From Neisseria macacae ATCC 33926 (GTDB taxonomy: Bacteria; Pseudomonadota; Gammaproteobacteria; Burkholderiales; Neisseriaceae), in assembly GCF_022749495.1 (NCBI RefSeq), contig NZ_CP094241.1:620001-684000 (forward strand): a stretch of 64,000 nucleotides of DNA, in the 5' to 3' direction. The number at the start of each line of letters is the position of its first letter. Position 1 is the stretch's first letter. Both the position numbers and the translations under genes were made by a program. Positions 35,259 to 44,878 of the stretch are shown in pieces. The notes under the pieces are model-generated. The model made no database searches. It was not told the origin of the DNA and saw only the letters and a program-made list of their open reading frames with translations.

Positions 35259-36770
35259 TTAATCAAACAGCAAAATCAGCAGCAACACAATCGCAATCAC
35301 GCCCAGCCACATGCTTTGCCGCTGCTGCACTTTGACCAAATGGATATAGGCATCGCGCATTTCCTGCTGGCGGTTTTCGTCAACCAGCGCGCTGATTTTG
35401 CGGGGCAGGGAAGGGATGATTTGCGCCCAGTCGGGGGCTTCGTTTTTGAGGTTGCGCAAAAAGGCTTTGGGGCCGACCTGTTCGTTCATCCATTTCACCA
35501 AAAACGGTTTGGCGGTTTTCCACAGGTCCAAATCGGGATCAAGCTGCCGTCCCAAGCCTTCGATGTTGAGCAGCGTTTTTTGCAGCAATACAAGCTGCGG
35601 CTGGATTTCGACATTGAAGCGGCGGCTGACTTCAAACAGGCGCATCAGCACCAAACCGAAGGAAATTTGTGAAATCGGTTTGTTGAACACCGGTTCGCAC
35701 ACGGCGCGGACGGCGGCTTCCAATTCTTCCGCGCGCGTGTCGGCGGGCACCCAGCCCGATTCGATGTGGGCGGTGGCGACGCGGTGGTAATCGCGGTTGA
35801 AAAAAGCGAGGAAGTTGATGGCGAGATAGCGTTTGTCGTAGTCGGTCAGCGTGCCGACGATGCCGAAATCGAGGGCGATGTAGCGGTTGTCGGCGGCGAC
35901 CAGAATGTTGCCGGGGTGCATGTCTGCATGGAAAAAGCCGTCTCGGAAGACTTGCGTGAAGAAGATTTCCACGCCGTAATCGGCAAGTTTGTGCAAATCG
36001 ATGCCGTCGGCTTTGAGTTTGGCGATGTCTGATACGGGCGTGCCGTCCATCCATTCGATGGTCAGTACGTCGCTGGTGCAGTAGTCGTAAAACACCTTGG
36101 GCACAATCAGCATATTGCTGTTTTGGAAGTTGCGGCCGAGCTGGCTGGCATTGGCAGCTTCGCGCATCAAGTCCAGCTCGTCATGCAGGTATTTGTCGAA
36201 TTCCGCCACTACTTCGCGCGGTTTCAAACGCTTGCCGTCGGCAAACAGACGCTCGACCCAAGCAGCGCCGAAGCGCATCAGCGACAAATCCTGTTCGATC
36301 ACGGGCAGAAGGTTGGGACGCAAGACTTTGACCGCCACTTGTTCTCCCGAATGCAGGCGGGCTTTGTGTACTTGGGCGATGGATGCGCTGGCGACGGGTT
36401 CGGTTTCAAATTCCGCGTACAGCGTTTCGATGGATTGCCCCAGTGATTTTTCGATTTGCGAGCGTGAAAGCTGCGCATCAAACGGCGGGACTTTGTCTTG
36501 CAGCTTTGCCAGTTCGACCGCGTAATCATGCGGAATCAAATCGGGGCGTGTGGACAGAACCTGCCCGAATTTGATGAAAATCGGCCCTAAGCTTTCTAAG
36601 GCAAGGCGCAGGCGCACGGCAGGCGGTTCGTTTTCAAATTCAGACGACTGCGGCAGCATTTTCAACAGCGTCCGCGCCCAGCCCGGACGGACAAGCGCGG
36701 CAAACAGCTCGGCGAGGCGGTAGAGATAAAGCGTGCGGAGGATGGTTTTGATGCGTTTGAGCCGTTTCAT
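35259..36770 (-). CDS. ubiB: Ubiquinone biosynthesis kinase-like protein
   Basis: A 503-residue UbiB/ADCK-family membrane protein needed for ubiquinone synthesis, probably extracting lipid precursors from the membrane. Family features: KFGQVLSTRPDLIP, the Ala-rich loop ASASIAQVH, catalytic-loop HADMHPGN, and ALDFG; two membrane segments lie at the C-terminus (WLGVIAIVLLLILLFD is visible). The start is the ATG at 36770 (MKRLKRIKTIL); an earlier ATG at 36827 adds a non-family peptide. Confidence 0.94.
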   Translation of the reverse strand: MKRLKRIKTILRTLYLYRLAELFAALVRPGWARTLLKMLPQSSEFENEPPAVRLRLALESLGPIFIKFGQVLSTRPDLIPHDYAVELAKLQDKVPPFDAQLSRSQIEKSLGQSIETLYAEFETEPVASASIAQVHKARLHSGEQVAVKVLRPNLLPVIEQDLSLMRFGAAWVERLFADGKRLKPREVVAEFDKYLHDELDLMREAANASQLGRNFQNSNMLIVPKVFYDYCTSDVLTIEWMDGTPVSDIAKLKADGIDLHKLADYGVEIFFTQVFRDGFFHADMHPGNILVAADNRYIALDFGIVGTLTDYDKRYLAINFLAFFNRDYHRVATAHIESGWVPADTRAEELEAAVRAVCEPVFNKPISQISFGLVLMRLFEVSRRFNVEIQPQLVLLQKTLLNIEGLGRQLDPDLDLWKTAKPFLVKWMNEQVGPKAFLRNLKNEAPDWAQIIPSLPRKISALVDENRQQEMRDAYIHLVKVQQRQSMWLGVIAIVLLLILLFD

Positions 36771-36894
36771 GATTAAGCGCGGAAAATGCTGAAAGTCGAA
36801 ATTATATAGTAAATAGGCCTTGCCCACACGGAATGGGATGGGGCTAGGACATGGATGTGAGCGGGAATTGGCTTTGCGGGCGAGCGGATGGCGT

Positions 36895-37051
36895 TATAGT
36901 GGATTAACTTTAAACCAGTACGGCGTTGCCTCGCCTTAGCTCAAAGAGAACGATTCTCTAAGGTGCTGAAGCACCAAGTGAATCGGTTCCGTACTATCTG
37001 TACTGTCTGCGGCTTCGTCGCCTTGTCCTGATTTAAATTTAATCCACTATA
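36895..37051. repeat. Correia element, full length
   Basis: A 157 bp long-form Correia element between glyS and ubiB, upstream of ubiB. Confidence 0.95.
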
Positions 37052-37066
37052 GATTCATAGAATCAA

Positions 37067-37121
37067 AAAGGTCGTCTGAAAACGTTGGGCAAAGCTGCTT
37101 GTCCGTTTTCAGACGACCTTT
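37067..37121. terminator. DUS inverted pair after glyS
   Basis: An extended DUS stem (AAAGGTCGTCTGAAAACG with its complement), 15 bases past the glyS stop. Confidence 0.85.
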
Positions 37122-37136
37122 GTTTACGGCTATATA

Positions 37137-39200
37137 TTATTCGCTCAAGAGCGCAATATCCGCTACCGCGTTCATCTGCTCTGCCAAGCGGTTCAGCAGG
37201 TTCAGGCGGTTTTGTTTTACGGCGGGGTCTTCCGCCATCACCATTACGCCGTCGAAGAAGGCATCGACTTGCGGTTTGACGGAAGCCAGTTCTGATAAGG
37301 CCGTCTGAAAATTGCCTTCGGCAACGGCAGCGGCGATTTTCGGCTGCAAGCCTTGTGCGGCGGCGTACAGGGCTTTTTCTTCGTCTTGTTGCAGCAGGCT
37401 TTCATTGACTTCGCCCAACTCGGCATCGGCTTTTTTCAGCAGGTTTTGCACGCGTTTGTTGGCAGCGGCGAGCGCGGCGGCTTCGGGCAGTTGTTTGAAC
37501 GCAGTGACGGCTTGCAGTTTGGCGGTCAAATCGTCCAAACGGCGCGGCTGTTTGGCGAGTACGGCGGCGACGATGTCTTGCGGATAGTCGTTTTGCAGCA
37601 ACACGGCAAGGCGCGCCTGCATGAAATCGGCGGTTTCAGACGGTGTTTTCTCGTTGAGCAAACCTTTGGGGAAGCTGTCGAAGGTCGTCTGAATCAGCTC
37701 GTTTACGTCCAAACCATACTGCATCAGCATCCGCAAAATACCCAAGGCGGCGCGGCGCAGGGCGTAGGGGTCTTTGTCGCCGGTCGGAATCAGACCGATG
37801 CCCCAAATGCCGACCAAGGTTTCCAGCTTGTCGGCCAGCGCAACGGCAGTGGCGACTTTGCCGTTCGGCAGGTTGTCGCCGGCAAAACGCGGCTGGTAGT
37901 GCTGCTCGACGGCTTCGGCGATTTCTTCTGTTTCGCCGTCCAAGCGGGCGTAGTATTTGCCCATCGTGCCTTGCAGTTCGGGGAACTCGCCGACCATTTC
38001 GGTCACCAAGTCGGCTTTTGCCAGACGCGCGGCGCGTTCGGCTGCGGCGGCATCCGCACCCAAAGCTTTGGCGATGTGGGCGGCGATGCTTTGCAGGCGT
38101 TCGATGCGTTCGGCCTGCGAACCGATTTTGTTGTGATAAACCACGTTCGCCAGCTTGGGCAGGCGGCTTTCCAAAGTCGCTTTTTGGTCTTGCTTGTAGA
38201 AGAACTCGGCATCAGACAGGCGCGCGCGCAAGACGCGTTCGTTGCCTTGGATGATGTGCGACGGGTCTTCGGTTTGCAGGTTGGAGACCAGCAGGAAGCG
38301 GTTCATCAGTTTGCCGTTTTGGTCGAGCAGCGGGAAGTATTTTTGGTTTTGCTGCATGGTCAGAATCAGGCATTCCTGCGGCACGGCGAGGAAATGCTCT
38401 TCAAAACCGGCTTCCAAAACGACAGGCCATTCGACCAGCGCGGTGACTTCGTCCAACAGGGCTTCATTGGCGGCGACGGTGGCTTTCAGACGACCTGCCT
38501 GCTCGTTCAATGCCGTCTGAATCGCAGCTTTGCGCTCGGCAAACGAAGCAACGACTTTGCCTTGCTCGCGCATTTGTGCGGCGTAGCTGTCGGCGTTAGT
38601 AATAGTGATTTCGCCGTTGGACAGGAAGCGGTGTCCTAAGGTTTGATTACCGCTTTGCAAACCTAAAACGCTGACGTTCACGATGTCGCCGCCATGCAGC
38701 ACAATCAGCCCATGAACGGGGCGCACGAAGGTAAACGTGCTGCTGCCCCAACGCATCACTTTCGGAATCGGCAGTTTCTTAACGGCTTGATTGATAATGT
38801 CTTCCAAAAGTTCGCCCAACGGTTTGCCGGTTTGGACGTATTCGTAGGCGTACACATCCTGCTTGCCGTCGTGGACGATGGTCAAGTCTTCGATTTTCGC
38901 CCCCGCACCGCGTGCAAAACCTTCCAAGGCCTTGGTCGGCGCACCATCTTTCATAGCATTCGCCACGGCAGGGCCTTTTTTCACGATTTTCTGATCGGCT
39001 TGAACGGCTTTCACGTTTTTGACTTGAACGGCCAAACGGCGCGGCGAGGCGTAGGCAGTAAATTCGGCTGCGCCGTCAATCAGTTGCGCTTTTTCCAAGC
39101 CTTCGGCAACAGAAGCGGCGAAGTGGTTGCCTAAATTATTCAGGGCTTTGGGGGGGAGTTCTTCGGTAAGGAGTTCGATTAAAAGGGTTTGGGTTGTCAT
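37137..39200 (-). CDS. glyS: Glycyl-tRNA synthetase beta subunit
   Basis: A 687-residue beta subunit of the tetrameric alpha2-beta2 glycyl-tRNA synthetase, responsible for tRNA recognition. LLIELLTEELPPKAL at the N-terminus and the HD-like middle region (GEFPELQGTMGKYYARLDGE) are typical; the C-terminal anticodon-binding region is complete. The start is the ATG at 39200 (MTTQTLLIE). The alpha subunit gene glyQ, often adjacent, is not in this window. DUS copies within the gene are translated as GRLKAT and IQTTFDS; one near 38512 is of the ATGCCGTCTGAA type. Confidence 0.96.
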   Translation of the reverse strand: MTTQTLLIELLTEELPPKALNNLGNHFAASVAEGLEKAQLIDGAAEFTAYASPRRLAVQVKNVKAVQADQKIVKKGPAVANAMKDGAPTKALEGFARGAGAKIEDLTIVHDGKQDVYAYEYVQTGKPLGELLEDIINQAVKKLPIPKVMRWGSSTFTFVRPVHGLIVLHGGDIVNVSVLGLQSGNQTLGHRFLSNGEITITNADSYAAQMREQGKVVASFAERKAAIQTALNEQAGRLKATVAANEALLDEVTALVEWPVVLEAGFEEHFLAVPQECLILTMQQNQKYFPLLDQNGKLMNRFLLVSNLQTEDPSHIIQGNERVLRARLSDAEFFYKQDQKATLESRLPKLANVVYHNKIGSQAERIERLQSIAAHIAKALGADAAAAERAARLAKADLVTEMVGEFPELQGTMGKYYARLDGETEEIAEAVEQHYQPRFAGDNLPNGKVATAVALADKLETLVGIWGIGLIPTGDKDPYALRRAALGILRMLMQYGLDVNELIQTTFDSFPKGLLNEKTPSETADFMQARLAVLLQNDYPQDIVAAVLAKQPRRLDDLTAKLQAVTAFKQLPEAAALAAANKRVQNLLKKADAELGEVNESLLQQDEEKALYAAAQGLQPKIAAAVAEGNFQTALSELASVKPQVDAFFDGVMVMAEDPAVKQNRLNLLNRLAEQMNAVADIALLSE

Positions 39201-39586
39201 GTGAGACTTTCTGCTCTTTACATTTGTCGGTTTTAATTTCGTTGAAGCGGATACTTTCAGACGACCTCTGGCCGGAAACCCTGTCTTGGTTTGATTCGTC
39301 TGAAAGTTTAGTGATAAAGCCATCGGATTCACGCGCCGGTATGGTGTGCATTGCCGATGTCTGTTTGATTTGGTGCAGATTATGCCACAATTGCGCCTTT
39401 TCTGCGGCGTGATTATTAGAGAAGTTGGTAATAGAAGCGGGCAGAGGGTGATGAAGATAGGGGATAAAGCTGCCGGATAAGGATAACTTCCTTGTTTTGC
39501 CCTGATTTCAAATCAATCTGTCGCTGCATTAGGTGATCATGTTATGCGCTTTCATATTGGTGCGGGTATGTTTGGCAGGTTAAAAG

Positions 39587-39632
39587 AAAAAGGTCGTCTG
39601 AAACTGCAAACAGTCTTTCAGACGACCTTTTT
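39587..39632. terminator. DUS inverted pair after the surface-lipoprotein gene
   Basis: A 17 bp DUS stem 21 bases past the lipoprotein stop. The remaining 39201-39586 segment holds an imperfect DUS pair (about 39256-39307) and probably the glyS promoter; no gene seen. Confidence 0.8.
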
Positions 39633-39652
39633 AAAGGAGACAGTCATTAGGA

Positions 39653-41131
39653 TTATTGACGTTTCGCGCCGTAACCGCCGATGAGGTGTTCGCTGCCGTC
39701 TTGGTTTTTCAAGCCGTAAGTACCGCCGATTTCAGCAGCTTTTGCACCGTAGAATTTACCGCTCAAATTACCTTTCAGACCTGCTGCGGCTGCTTCAACC
39801 GAACCCAGGAAGAGGTTGCCGTTTTCCCATTTCGCCGTACCTTTCATGTCGTACTTCGCATCGGCTTCGCTTACGCGGCGGCCGTTGGCGTCGAGGGAGT
39901 GGAATTGGGAATTGGCAGTTTCAAAGCGTACGCCTTTTAAACCAAAATCGACGATGGCTTTAACATCCGCCGTCAGCTGACGGCTTTGGTCACCTTTCAC
40001 AACATAGGCAGTAGTCAAGCCGTTGTAAGTTGCCGTACCTTTTTCAGGCAGGTCGGTGAACTTGGTTTCATCGCCTAAGCTTTGATAGCCGAATGCGACA
40101 TCGTTTTTGGGATCAAAATAGTATGCAAAGGTTTGATAAGCCCAACCGGCTGCAGCGGGGTCGTGCATGACGATTTGTGTGCCATCAGTAAATTGGATGA
40201 TGTATACACCGTCGAAGCGTTTGTCAAACACGAGATGTTTACCATCCCCGGCAACCAAGTTACCTTTTCTAAAGTATGCCAATTTGTCTGCCAAGCTTTT
40301 GGCTTCGGCAGCTATAGCAGGACGCGCATCACGAAGACGACCATATAAATCGTTCAATTCGTCAAGTTTTGCCTGAGCTTTTGCGATAGCATCAGCATCG
40401 CCTTTCTCTTTAGCTTGTTTTAAAGTCTCTTTGGCTGTTTCGATTTGAGTGTACAGTTCGGTAATCTTCTCATCGATTGAGGCACGACCATTAATAAAGT
40501 TTTTACTGTCGCCACTTATCTTGCCGTTTTGTGGGCCCCCATCACTTTTTGTATTACCGCCTGAAAATACTTTCATAATCAGAGAATATGGTGTGGTCCA
40601 ATTGACTTGAGCGGCATTTTGGTTGGCAATTACTACGCCGTCCAATTTTACTTCGTCATTGTTTTTGAAATCCAATGAACTAATTAAACCGTTTTGATTG
40701 TTTTCTTTGCTGTCAGTAAGGTAGAAATCACCTGTATATTCTTTTCCGTCTGCTGTTCTGGTAAGACGTAACTGGGCATTTGGATTGCCTTGTTGTGCAG
40801 TGGCAGAGGAAATAAAGCTGGTGTGCAGTGGTGTAGCGCCATTTACTGCTTCAAGCGGTGCTTCATCAATCAAGTCCGCGAGATTGTCAGCGCGGTTATG
40901 ACTAGGGGTAGCTGCTGCTACGGTATTGCCATTATTGTTATTGGTAGCGCTGGGGGTGGCATTGCTTGGGCTGCTGTTTTTAGCAGGGCTGCCGTTGCCA
41001 CTTGTGCTGGTTGATCCGGTGGAAAGAGTGGATGCGCCACCGCTGCCACCGCCGCCTCCACAGGCAGACAGGATTGCCGCGCTGATGGCGGTTAAGATGA
41101 TGGTTTTGATTTTAGTGTTGATTGCAGACAT
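39653..41131 (-). CDS. Candidate surface lipoprotein with TbpB-like C-terminal barrel
   Basis: The start is the ATG at 41131 (MSAINTK). The lipobox LSAC places the lipidated Cys at 24, followed by a glycine run and a long Ser/Thr/Asn/Gly tether to about residue 85, typical of Slam-exported neisserial surface lipoproteins. A helical coiled-coil segment (about 215-275, KITELYTQIETAKETLKQAKEKG) lies mid-protein. The C-terminal about 110 residues (TADVKAIVDFGLKGVRFE ... GNLSGKFYGAKAAEIGGTYGLKN) resemble the eight-strand barrel of TbpB, HpuA and fHbp-type proteins. Ligand unknown; no slam or TonB-receptor gene is adjacent. The 492-residue size fits a surface-exposed binding protein. Confidence 0.75.
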   Translation of the reverse strand: MSAINTKIKTIILTAISAAILSACGGGGGSGGASTLSTGSTSTSGNGSPAKNSSPSNATPSATNNNNGNTVAAATPSHNRADNLADLIDEAPLEAVNGATPLHTSFISSATAQQGNPNAQLRLTRTADGKEYTGDFYLTDSKENNQNGLISSLDFKNNDEVKLDGVVIANQNAAQVNWTTPYSLIMKVFSGGNTKSDGGPQNGKISGDSKNFINGRASIDEKITELYTQIETAKETLKQAKEKGDADAIAKAQAKLDELNDLYGRLRDARPAIAAEAKSLADKLAYFRKGNLVAGDGKHLVFDKRFDGVYIIQFTDGTQIVMHDPAAAGWAYQTFAYYFDPKNDVAFGYQSLGDETKFTDLPEKGTATYNGLTTAYVVKGDQSRQLTADVKAIVDFGLKGVRFETANSQFHSLDANGRRVSEADAKYDMKGTAKWENGNLFLGSVEAAAAGLKGNLSGKFYGAKAAEIGGTYGLKNQDGSEHLIGGYGAKRQ

Positions 41132-41283
41132 ATTGTCCCCTTTTTTGTTGATTGGAATGGTGCTTTTTATCAAATGGCATAAAGTATTATCATAGATATA
41201 ATTATGACAAAAATAAACTGTTTTTTACATTTGTTGGGATAATTGTCCATCGATATGCGGTTTGTGTTTGATTTGTACGACAT

Positions 41284-41359
41284 AAAGGTCGTCTGAAAAT
41301 GCTTGAAGCTGCCGGTTGCGGTTGTCTGCTTTAATCGGGCTTCGTTTTCAGACGACCTG
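41284..41359. repeat. DUS inverted pair between divergent lipoprotein genes
   Basis: Two inverted DUS copies 50 bases apart in the promoter region between two divergent genes; an uptake signal rather than a terminator by position. Confidence 0.7.
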
Positions 41360-41394
41360 CCATTACAATCACGTTTTATTTTAGAGAAGAATTT

Positions 41395-41985
41395 ATGCGT
41401 CATTTTGTGTCTGTAATTTTGTGTTCATGTTTCCTCGCTGCGTGCTCCACTCCTATGGCTCCTCAAGATATTTCTACTGCTTCCGCCCGTTGGGCGACTT
41501 TGGTAAAGCAAGATGCTAATTTGTACCGTATTGACGATAAGCTTTACCGCAGTGAGCAGCCGGTTGCGGAAGATGGGGAACTGATTGAGCAACTCGGTAT
41601 TCGTAGCGTGATTAATTTGCGATTTTTTGATCGGAACGACAACGAAACACATTTAAAAGGCCGCAATTTGATGCTGCTGAACCGTCCTTTGTTGACGTGG
41701 AAAATTAAGCCTAAAGATGTCGCGCAAACTCTTTTCTTAATTGAAAAGCAACAGAAATACGGCCCTGTATTGGTTCATTGCTATCATGGGGCTGACCGTA
41801 CAGGTTTGATTTCCGGAATGTACCGTATTATTTATCAGGGTTGGTCGGTGGAAGAGGCCAGGTTGGAAATGCAACACGGTCCTTATGGTTACCATAGTAT
41901 CTGGAAAAATATTGAGAAATTGTTTACTGAAGAAAAGGTACAGGAAGTACGCGAACATTTGGAACGTCTGAGAAAAGAGGGATGA
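41395..41985 (+). CDS. Lipoprotein tyrosine-phosphatase-like protein
   Basis: A 196-residue protein with a lipoprotein signal (lipobox LAAC, Cys 17) and a cysteine-phosphatase domain. The signature HCYHGADRTG contains the catalytic Cys and Arg of the CX5R loop; YRSEQPVAEDGELIEQLGIRSVINLR and the DSP-like layout match the bacterial dual-specificity/tyrosine phosphatase group. It would act in the periplasm or at the membrane. Substrate unknown. It is divergent from the surface-lipoprotein gene. Confidence 0.82.
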   Translation: MRHFVSVILCSCFLAACSTPMAPQDISTASARWATLVKQDANLYRIDDKLYRSEQPVAEDGELIEQLGIRSVINLRFFDRNDNETHLKGRNLMLLNRPLLTWKIKPKDVAQTLFLIEKQQKYGPVLVHCYHGADRTGLISGMYRIIYQGWSVEEARLEMQHGPYGYHSIWKNIEKLFTEEKVQEVREHLERLRKEG

Positions 41986-42128
41986 TGTTGAATGTAAGGT
42001 GAGGTCTGGATTAGGCGTCTTGGAATGATAACGGTGTTGGTTTTAACTTATCTTTATCATTTTCTTGCGCTTACGGTATTGTGTTTGGCGTACACTTTGC
42101 CGGTCTCTTCAAACTAAGAACGATTCTT

Positions 42129-42746
42129 ATGTATCACGGTGAACGCTTTAATGCGTATACTCATTTGATCGGCGCCATGTTGGCTGTTGCGGCATTGGTG
42201 CTGATGATTATTAAGGCGGATGATTCATATCGGCTTGCCAGTGCGATTACTTATGGTGTTTGCCTGTCTTTGCTGTATCTGGGCTCAACGTTGTATCACA
42301 GTATTCCTCAACCTAAAATTAAGGCTGTCTTGCAAAAAGTGGATCATTGCATGATTTATCTGTTGATTGCAGGTAGCTATACCCCGTTTACCTTGATTCC
42401 TCTTAAGGGAGAATGGGGTTGGTCGCTTTTCGGTGTGTCATGGGGCTTGGCATTTTTAGGGATTATTCAAGAGCTTACGATAGGGAGAAAGAGTGAAAAA
42501 CGGCTGTTGTCCATGATCATTTATGTGGTGATGGGATGGTTGATTTTGGTTGCTTTATTTCCATTGGTTCAATCGCTTTCATCTGCCGGGCTGCTTTGGC
42601 TTGCGTTGGGCGGTATATTGTATAGCGTCGGTATCTATTGGTTTGTGAATGATAAAAAGATTAAACATGGTCATGGTATTTGGCATTTGTTTGTTCTTGG
42701 TGGAAGCTTGGCTCAATTTGTCTGCATCTATTTTTATGTACTTTAA
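42129..42746 (+). CDS. Hemolysin III-family membrane protein
   Basis: A 205-residue integral membrane protein with seven hydrophobic segments, of the HlyIII/PAQR family. Conserved residues are seen in HGERFNAYTHLIG near the N-terminus, GSTLYHS, DHCMIYLLIAGSYTPF and the C-terminal HGHGIWHLFVLGGS, which supply the metal-site Ser/His/Asp pattern. Activity as a hydrolase is inferred for the family; haemolysis is not established for most members. The start is the ATG at 42129. Confidence 0.88.
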   Translation: MYHGERFNAYTHLIGAMLAVAALVLMIIKADDSYRLASAITYGVCLSLLYLGSTLYHSIPQPKIKAVLQKVDHCMIYLLIAGSYTPFTLIPLKGEWGWSLFGVSWGLAFLGIIQELTIGRKSEKRLLSMIIYVVMGWLILVALFPLVQSLSSAGLLWLALGGILYSVGIYWFVNDKKIKHGHGIWHLFVLGGSLAQFVCIYFYVL

Positions 42747-42851
42747 GAGGCTGACGGTTTGTAGAAGTTGTATCAAGGTTTTTTTGTAGGCCGGTAACCG
42801 AAATCTTATCTGTAATTGAATTTACTGCCGAATGATAGAAAGATGATGTAA

Positions 42852-42879
42852 AAAATCCCCACTGAAAAGTGGGGATTTT
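42852..42879. terminator. Intrinsic terminator of the rpsP-rplS operon
   Basis: AAAATCCCCAC / GTGGGGATTTT stem with a six-base loop, 18 bases past the rplS stop; it can also stop the convergent HlyIII gene. Confidence 0.88.
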
Positions 42880-42897
42880 GCTTTGCAATTCTTTTGC

Positions 42898-43263
42898 TTA
42901 ACCTTTACGGGCAGGCAATTTTTCTTTAATACGGGCAGCTTTACCGGTCAGGCCACGCAGGTAGTACAGTTTGGCGCGACGGACGTCACCGCGGCGTTTT
43001 ACTTCGATTTTTTCTACGGTAGGGGAGTAGAGTTGGAAAGTACGCTCAACGCCTTCGCCGCTGGAAATTTTGCGGACGATGAAGTTGCTGTTCAAGCCGC
43101 GGTTACGACGGGCGATAACAACGCCTTCGTAAGCTTGCAGACGGCTGCGTGAACCCTCTACTACGCGTACGGAAACGACTACGGTGTCGCCCGGTGCGAA
43201 TTCGGGGATTTCTTTGTTCAGGCGAGCGATTTCTTCTTGCTCTAATTGTTGAATCAGGTTCAT
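42898..43263 (-). CDS. rplS: 50S ribosomal protein L19
   Basis: A 121-residue ribosomal protein at the 30S-50S interface. It starts MNLIQQLEQEEIARLNKEIPEF and contains the L19 signature VRKISSGEGVERTFQLYSP. Last gene of rpsP-rimM-trmD-rplS, 13 bases after trmD. Confidence 0.97.
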   Translation of the reverse strand: MNLIQQLEQEEIARLNKEIPEFAPGDTVVVSVRVVEGSRSRLQAYEGVVIARRNRGLNSNFIVRKISSGEGVERTFQLYSPTVEKIEVKRRGDVRRAKLYYLRGLTGKAARIKEKLPARKG

Positions 43264-43276
43264 TGTTTTTCCTAAA

Positions 43277-44026
43277 TTATGATTGGATTTCCTGTTGCTC
43301 TTGCAAGATTTCTTTTAAGAGGCGGGATTCCTTTGGGATTAAACTGCGCTTTTCCAGCAGGTCTGGTCTGCGCTCCAGGGTGCGCCGCAGCGATTGTTTC
43401 AACCGCCATTCGGCTATCAAGCCATGATTGCCCGAACGCAATACGTCAGGGACGGTCATGTCTTGGAATTCTAAAGGTTTGGTGTAATGGGGGCAGTCTA
43501 ATAGGTCGTCTGAAAACGAATCCTGTTCGGCTGACTGTATGTCGCCCAATACGCCGGGTATCAGTCTGAGTACGGCATCCATCAGCATCATGGCGGGTAG
43601 CTCTCCGCCGGAAACGACAAAGTCGCCTATGCTGATTTCTTCATCTACGCTGCTTTGCAGCAGGCGTTCGTCAATTCCTTCATATCGTCCGCAAAGCAGT
43701 ATGAGATGCGGAGATTTTGCAAGTTCTACGGCTTTTTTATGGGTCAGCGGTTGACCTTGCGGACTAAGGTAGATGACTTTTGCAGGCGCTGAAGATGTTT
43801 GTTTGGCTTCTTCTATCGCTGCTTGCAGCGGCGGCGCCATCATAATCATTCCCGGACCTCCGCCAAAGGGGCGGTCGTCAATATAGCCGAGTTTGTTGTC
43901 GGCGAATTTGCGGGGATTAATGGCTTGGAATTGCCAAAGGTTTTGTTTTTTTGCGCGACCGGTTACGCCGTATTCGGTAATGCTGTCGAACATTTCGGGG
44001 AAGATGGTGATGGCTTGTATCAACAT
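43277..44026 (-). CDS. trmD: tRNA (guanine-N1)-methyltransferase
   Basis: A 249-residue SPOUT methyltransferase that makes m1G37 in tRNAs using S-adenosylmethionine. The trefoil-knot motifs ILLCGRYEGIDERL and EISIGDFVVSGGELPAM are present, and the N-terminus AITIFPEMFDSITEYGVTGRA is typical. Its start codon overlaps the rimM stop codon (one shared base), indicating coupling. Confidence 0.97.
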   Translation of the reverse strand: MLIQAITIFPEMFDSITEYGVTGRAKKQNLWQFQAINPRKFADNKLGYIDDRPFGGGPGMIMMAPPLQAAIEEAKQTSSAPAKVIYLSPQGQPLTHKKAVELAKSPHLILLCGRYEGIDERLLQSSVDEEISIGDFVVSGGELPAMMLMDAVLRLIPGVLGDIQSAEQDSFSDDLLDCPHYTKPLEFQDMTVPDVLRSGNHGLIAEWRLKQSLRRTLERRPDLLEKRSLIPKESRLLKEILQEQQEIQS

Positions 44027-44535
44027 CAGTAGTCTAAGCCCCAGTCGGCGGTAATGGTTTTGCCTTCGGTATCGACGGCCTCGATGTAGTTGGATACGAA
44101 CGGGATCAGGATTTGGCCATGTTCCCCATTAATCATCAAAACATCGTTGGCGCCGGTTTCCATCAGGTTTGTGACTTTGCCGAGCACGATATTGTCTTTG
44201 TTGACAACGGTCATGCCGACTAAATCTGCCCAATAATATTCGTCTTCCTCGGTAGGAGCGAATTCTTCTCGGGGAATTTCGATGGTATAGCCACGCAGGG
44301 CAAAAGCCTGATCGCGATCATCTATGCCTTCGAATTTAACCTGAAGCTCTCCGCTGACGATTTTGCTGGCTTCGAGTGTAACGTTCAGGGTTTTACCGTC
44401 TTTGCTTAACTGCCACTCAGGGTAGTCCAGGAGGCTGTCGGCGTATTCTGTATTGGCGGCTATTTTGAGCCAGCCTTTGATGCCGAATACGCCTTTGATG
44501 TAGCCCATGGCTACCCGTTGTCGAGTGTCGGTCAT
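44026..44535 (-). CDS. rimM: 16S rRNA processing protein RimM
   Basis: A 169-residue 30S maturation factor with an N-terminal RimM barrel (GYIKGVFGIKGWLKI) and a C-terminal PRC-barrel domain (YYWADLVGMTVVN ... LMETGANDVLMI). It binds S19 during assembly. It lies between rpsP (18 bases) and trmD (one-base overlap). Confidence 0.96.
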   Translation of the reverse strand: MTDTRQRVAMGYIKGVFGIKGWLKIAANTEYADSLLDYPEWQLSKDGKTLNVTLEASKIVSGELQVKFEGIDDRDQAFALRGYTIEIPREEFAPTEEDEYYWADLVGMTVVNKDNIVLGKVTNLMETGANDVLMINGEHGQILIPFVSNYIEAVDTEGKTITADWGLDY

Positions 44536-44553
44536 AGCAAGATTAGCCGGTGA

Positions 44554-44802
44554 TTAAGCAGCAGCTTTTTGTTCTTTGATCAGTTTTGCAACTGCGTCGC
44601 TGACTTGTGCGCCTTGGGCGATCCAGTGGTTCAGGCGGTCGGCTTGGAGGCGTACGCGCTCTTGTTTTTCATTGGCAACAGGGTTGTAGAAGCCAACGCG
44701 CTCGATGAAGCGGCCGTCGCGGCGGTTGTGGGAGTCGGCAACGACTATGTGGAAGAAGGGACGGTGTTTAGAACCACCGCGAGCCAAACGGATAACTACC
44801 AT
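44554..44802 (-). CDS. rpsP: 30S ribosomal protein S16
   Basis: An 82-residue ribosomal protein starting MVVIRLARGGSKHRPFFHIVVADS, the S16 signature. First gene of the operon; promoter expected in 44803-44878. Confidence 0.97.
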   Translation of the reverse strand: MVVIRLARGGSKHRPFFHIVVADSHNRRDGRFIERVGFYNPVANEKQERVRLQADRLNHWIAQGAQVSDAVAKLIKEQKAAA

Positions 44803-44878
44803 TTTGAGTCCTTTTGAGAAAATCGGATAGATAAGAAACCGCTAATTTTAGGATATTTTGCGTTGTTCATGCAAGTTT

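Noticed and set aside
37353..38639. A 428-codon frame antisense to glyS
   Set aside because: Frame shadow of a long conserved synthetase gene, without initiation signal.
41132..41260. Fur box upstream of the surface lipoprotein
   Set aside because: Only partial matches such as CATAAT and GATAAT in AT-rich DNA; not enough to call an iron-regulated operator.
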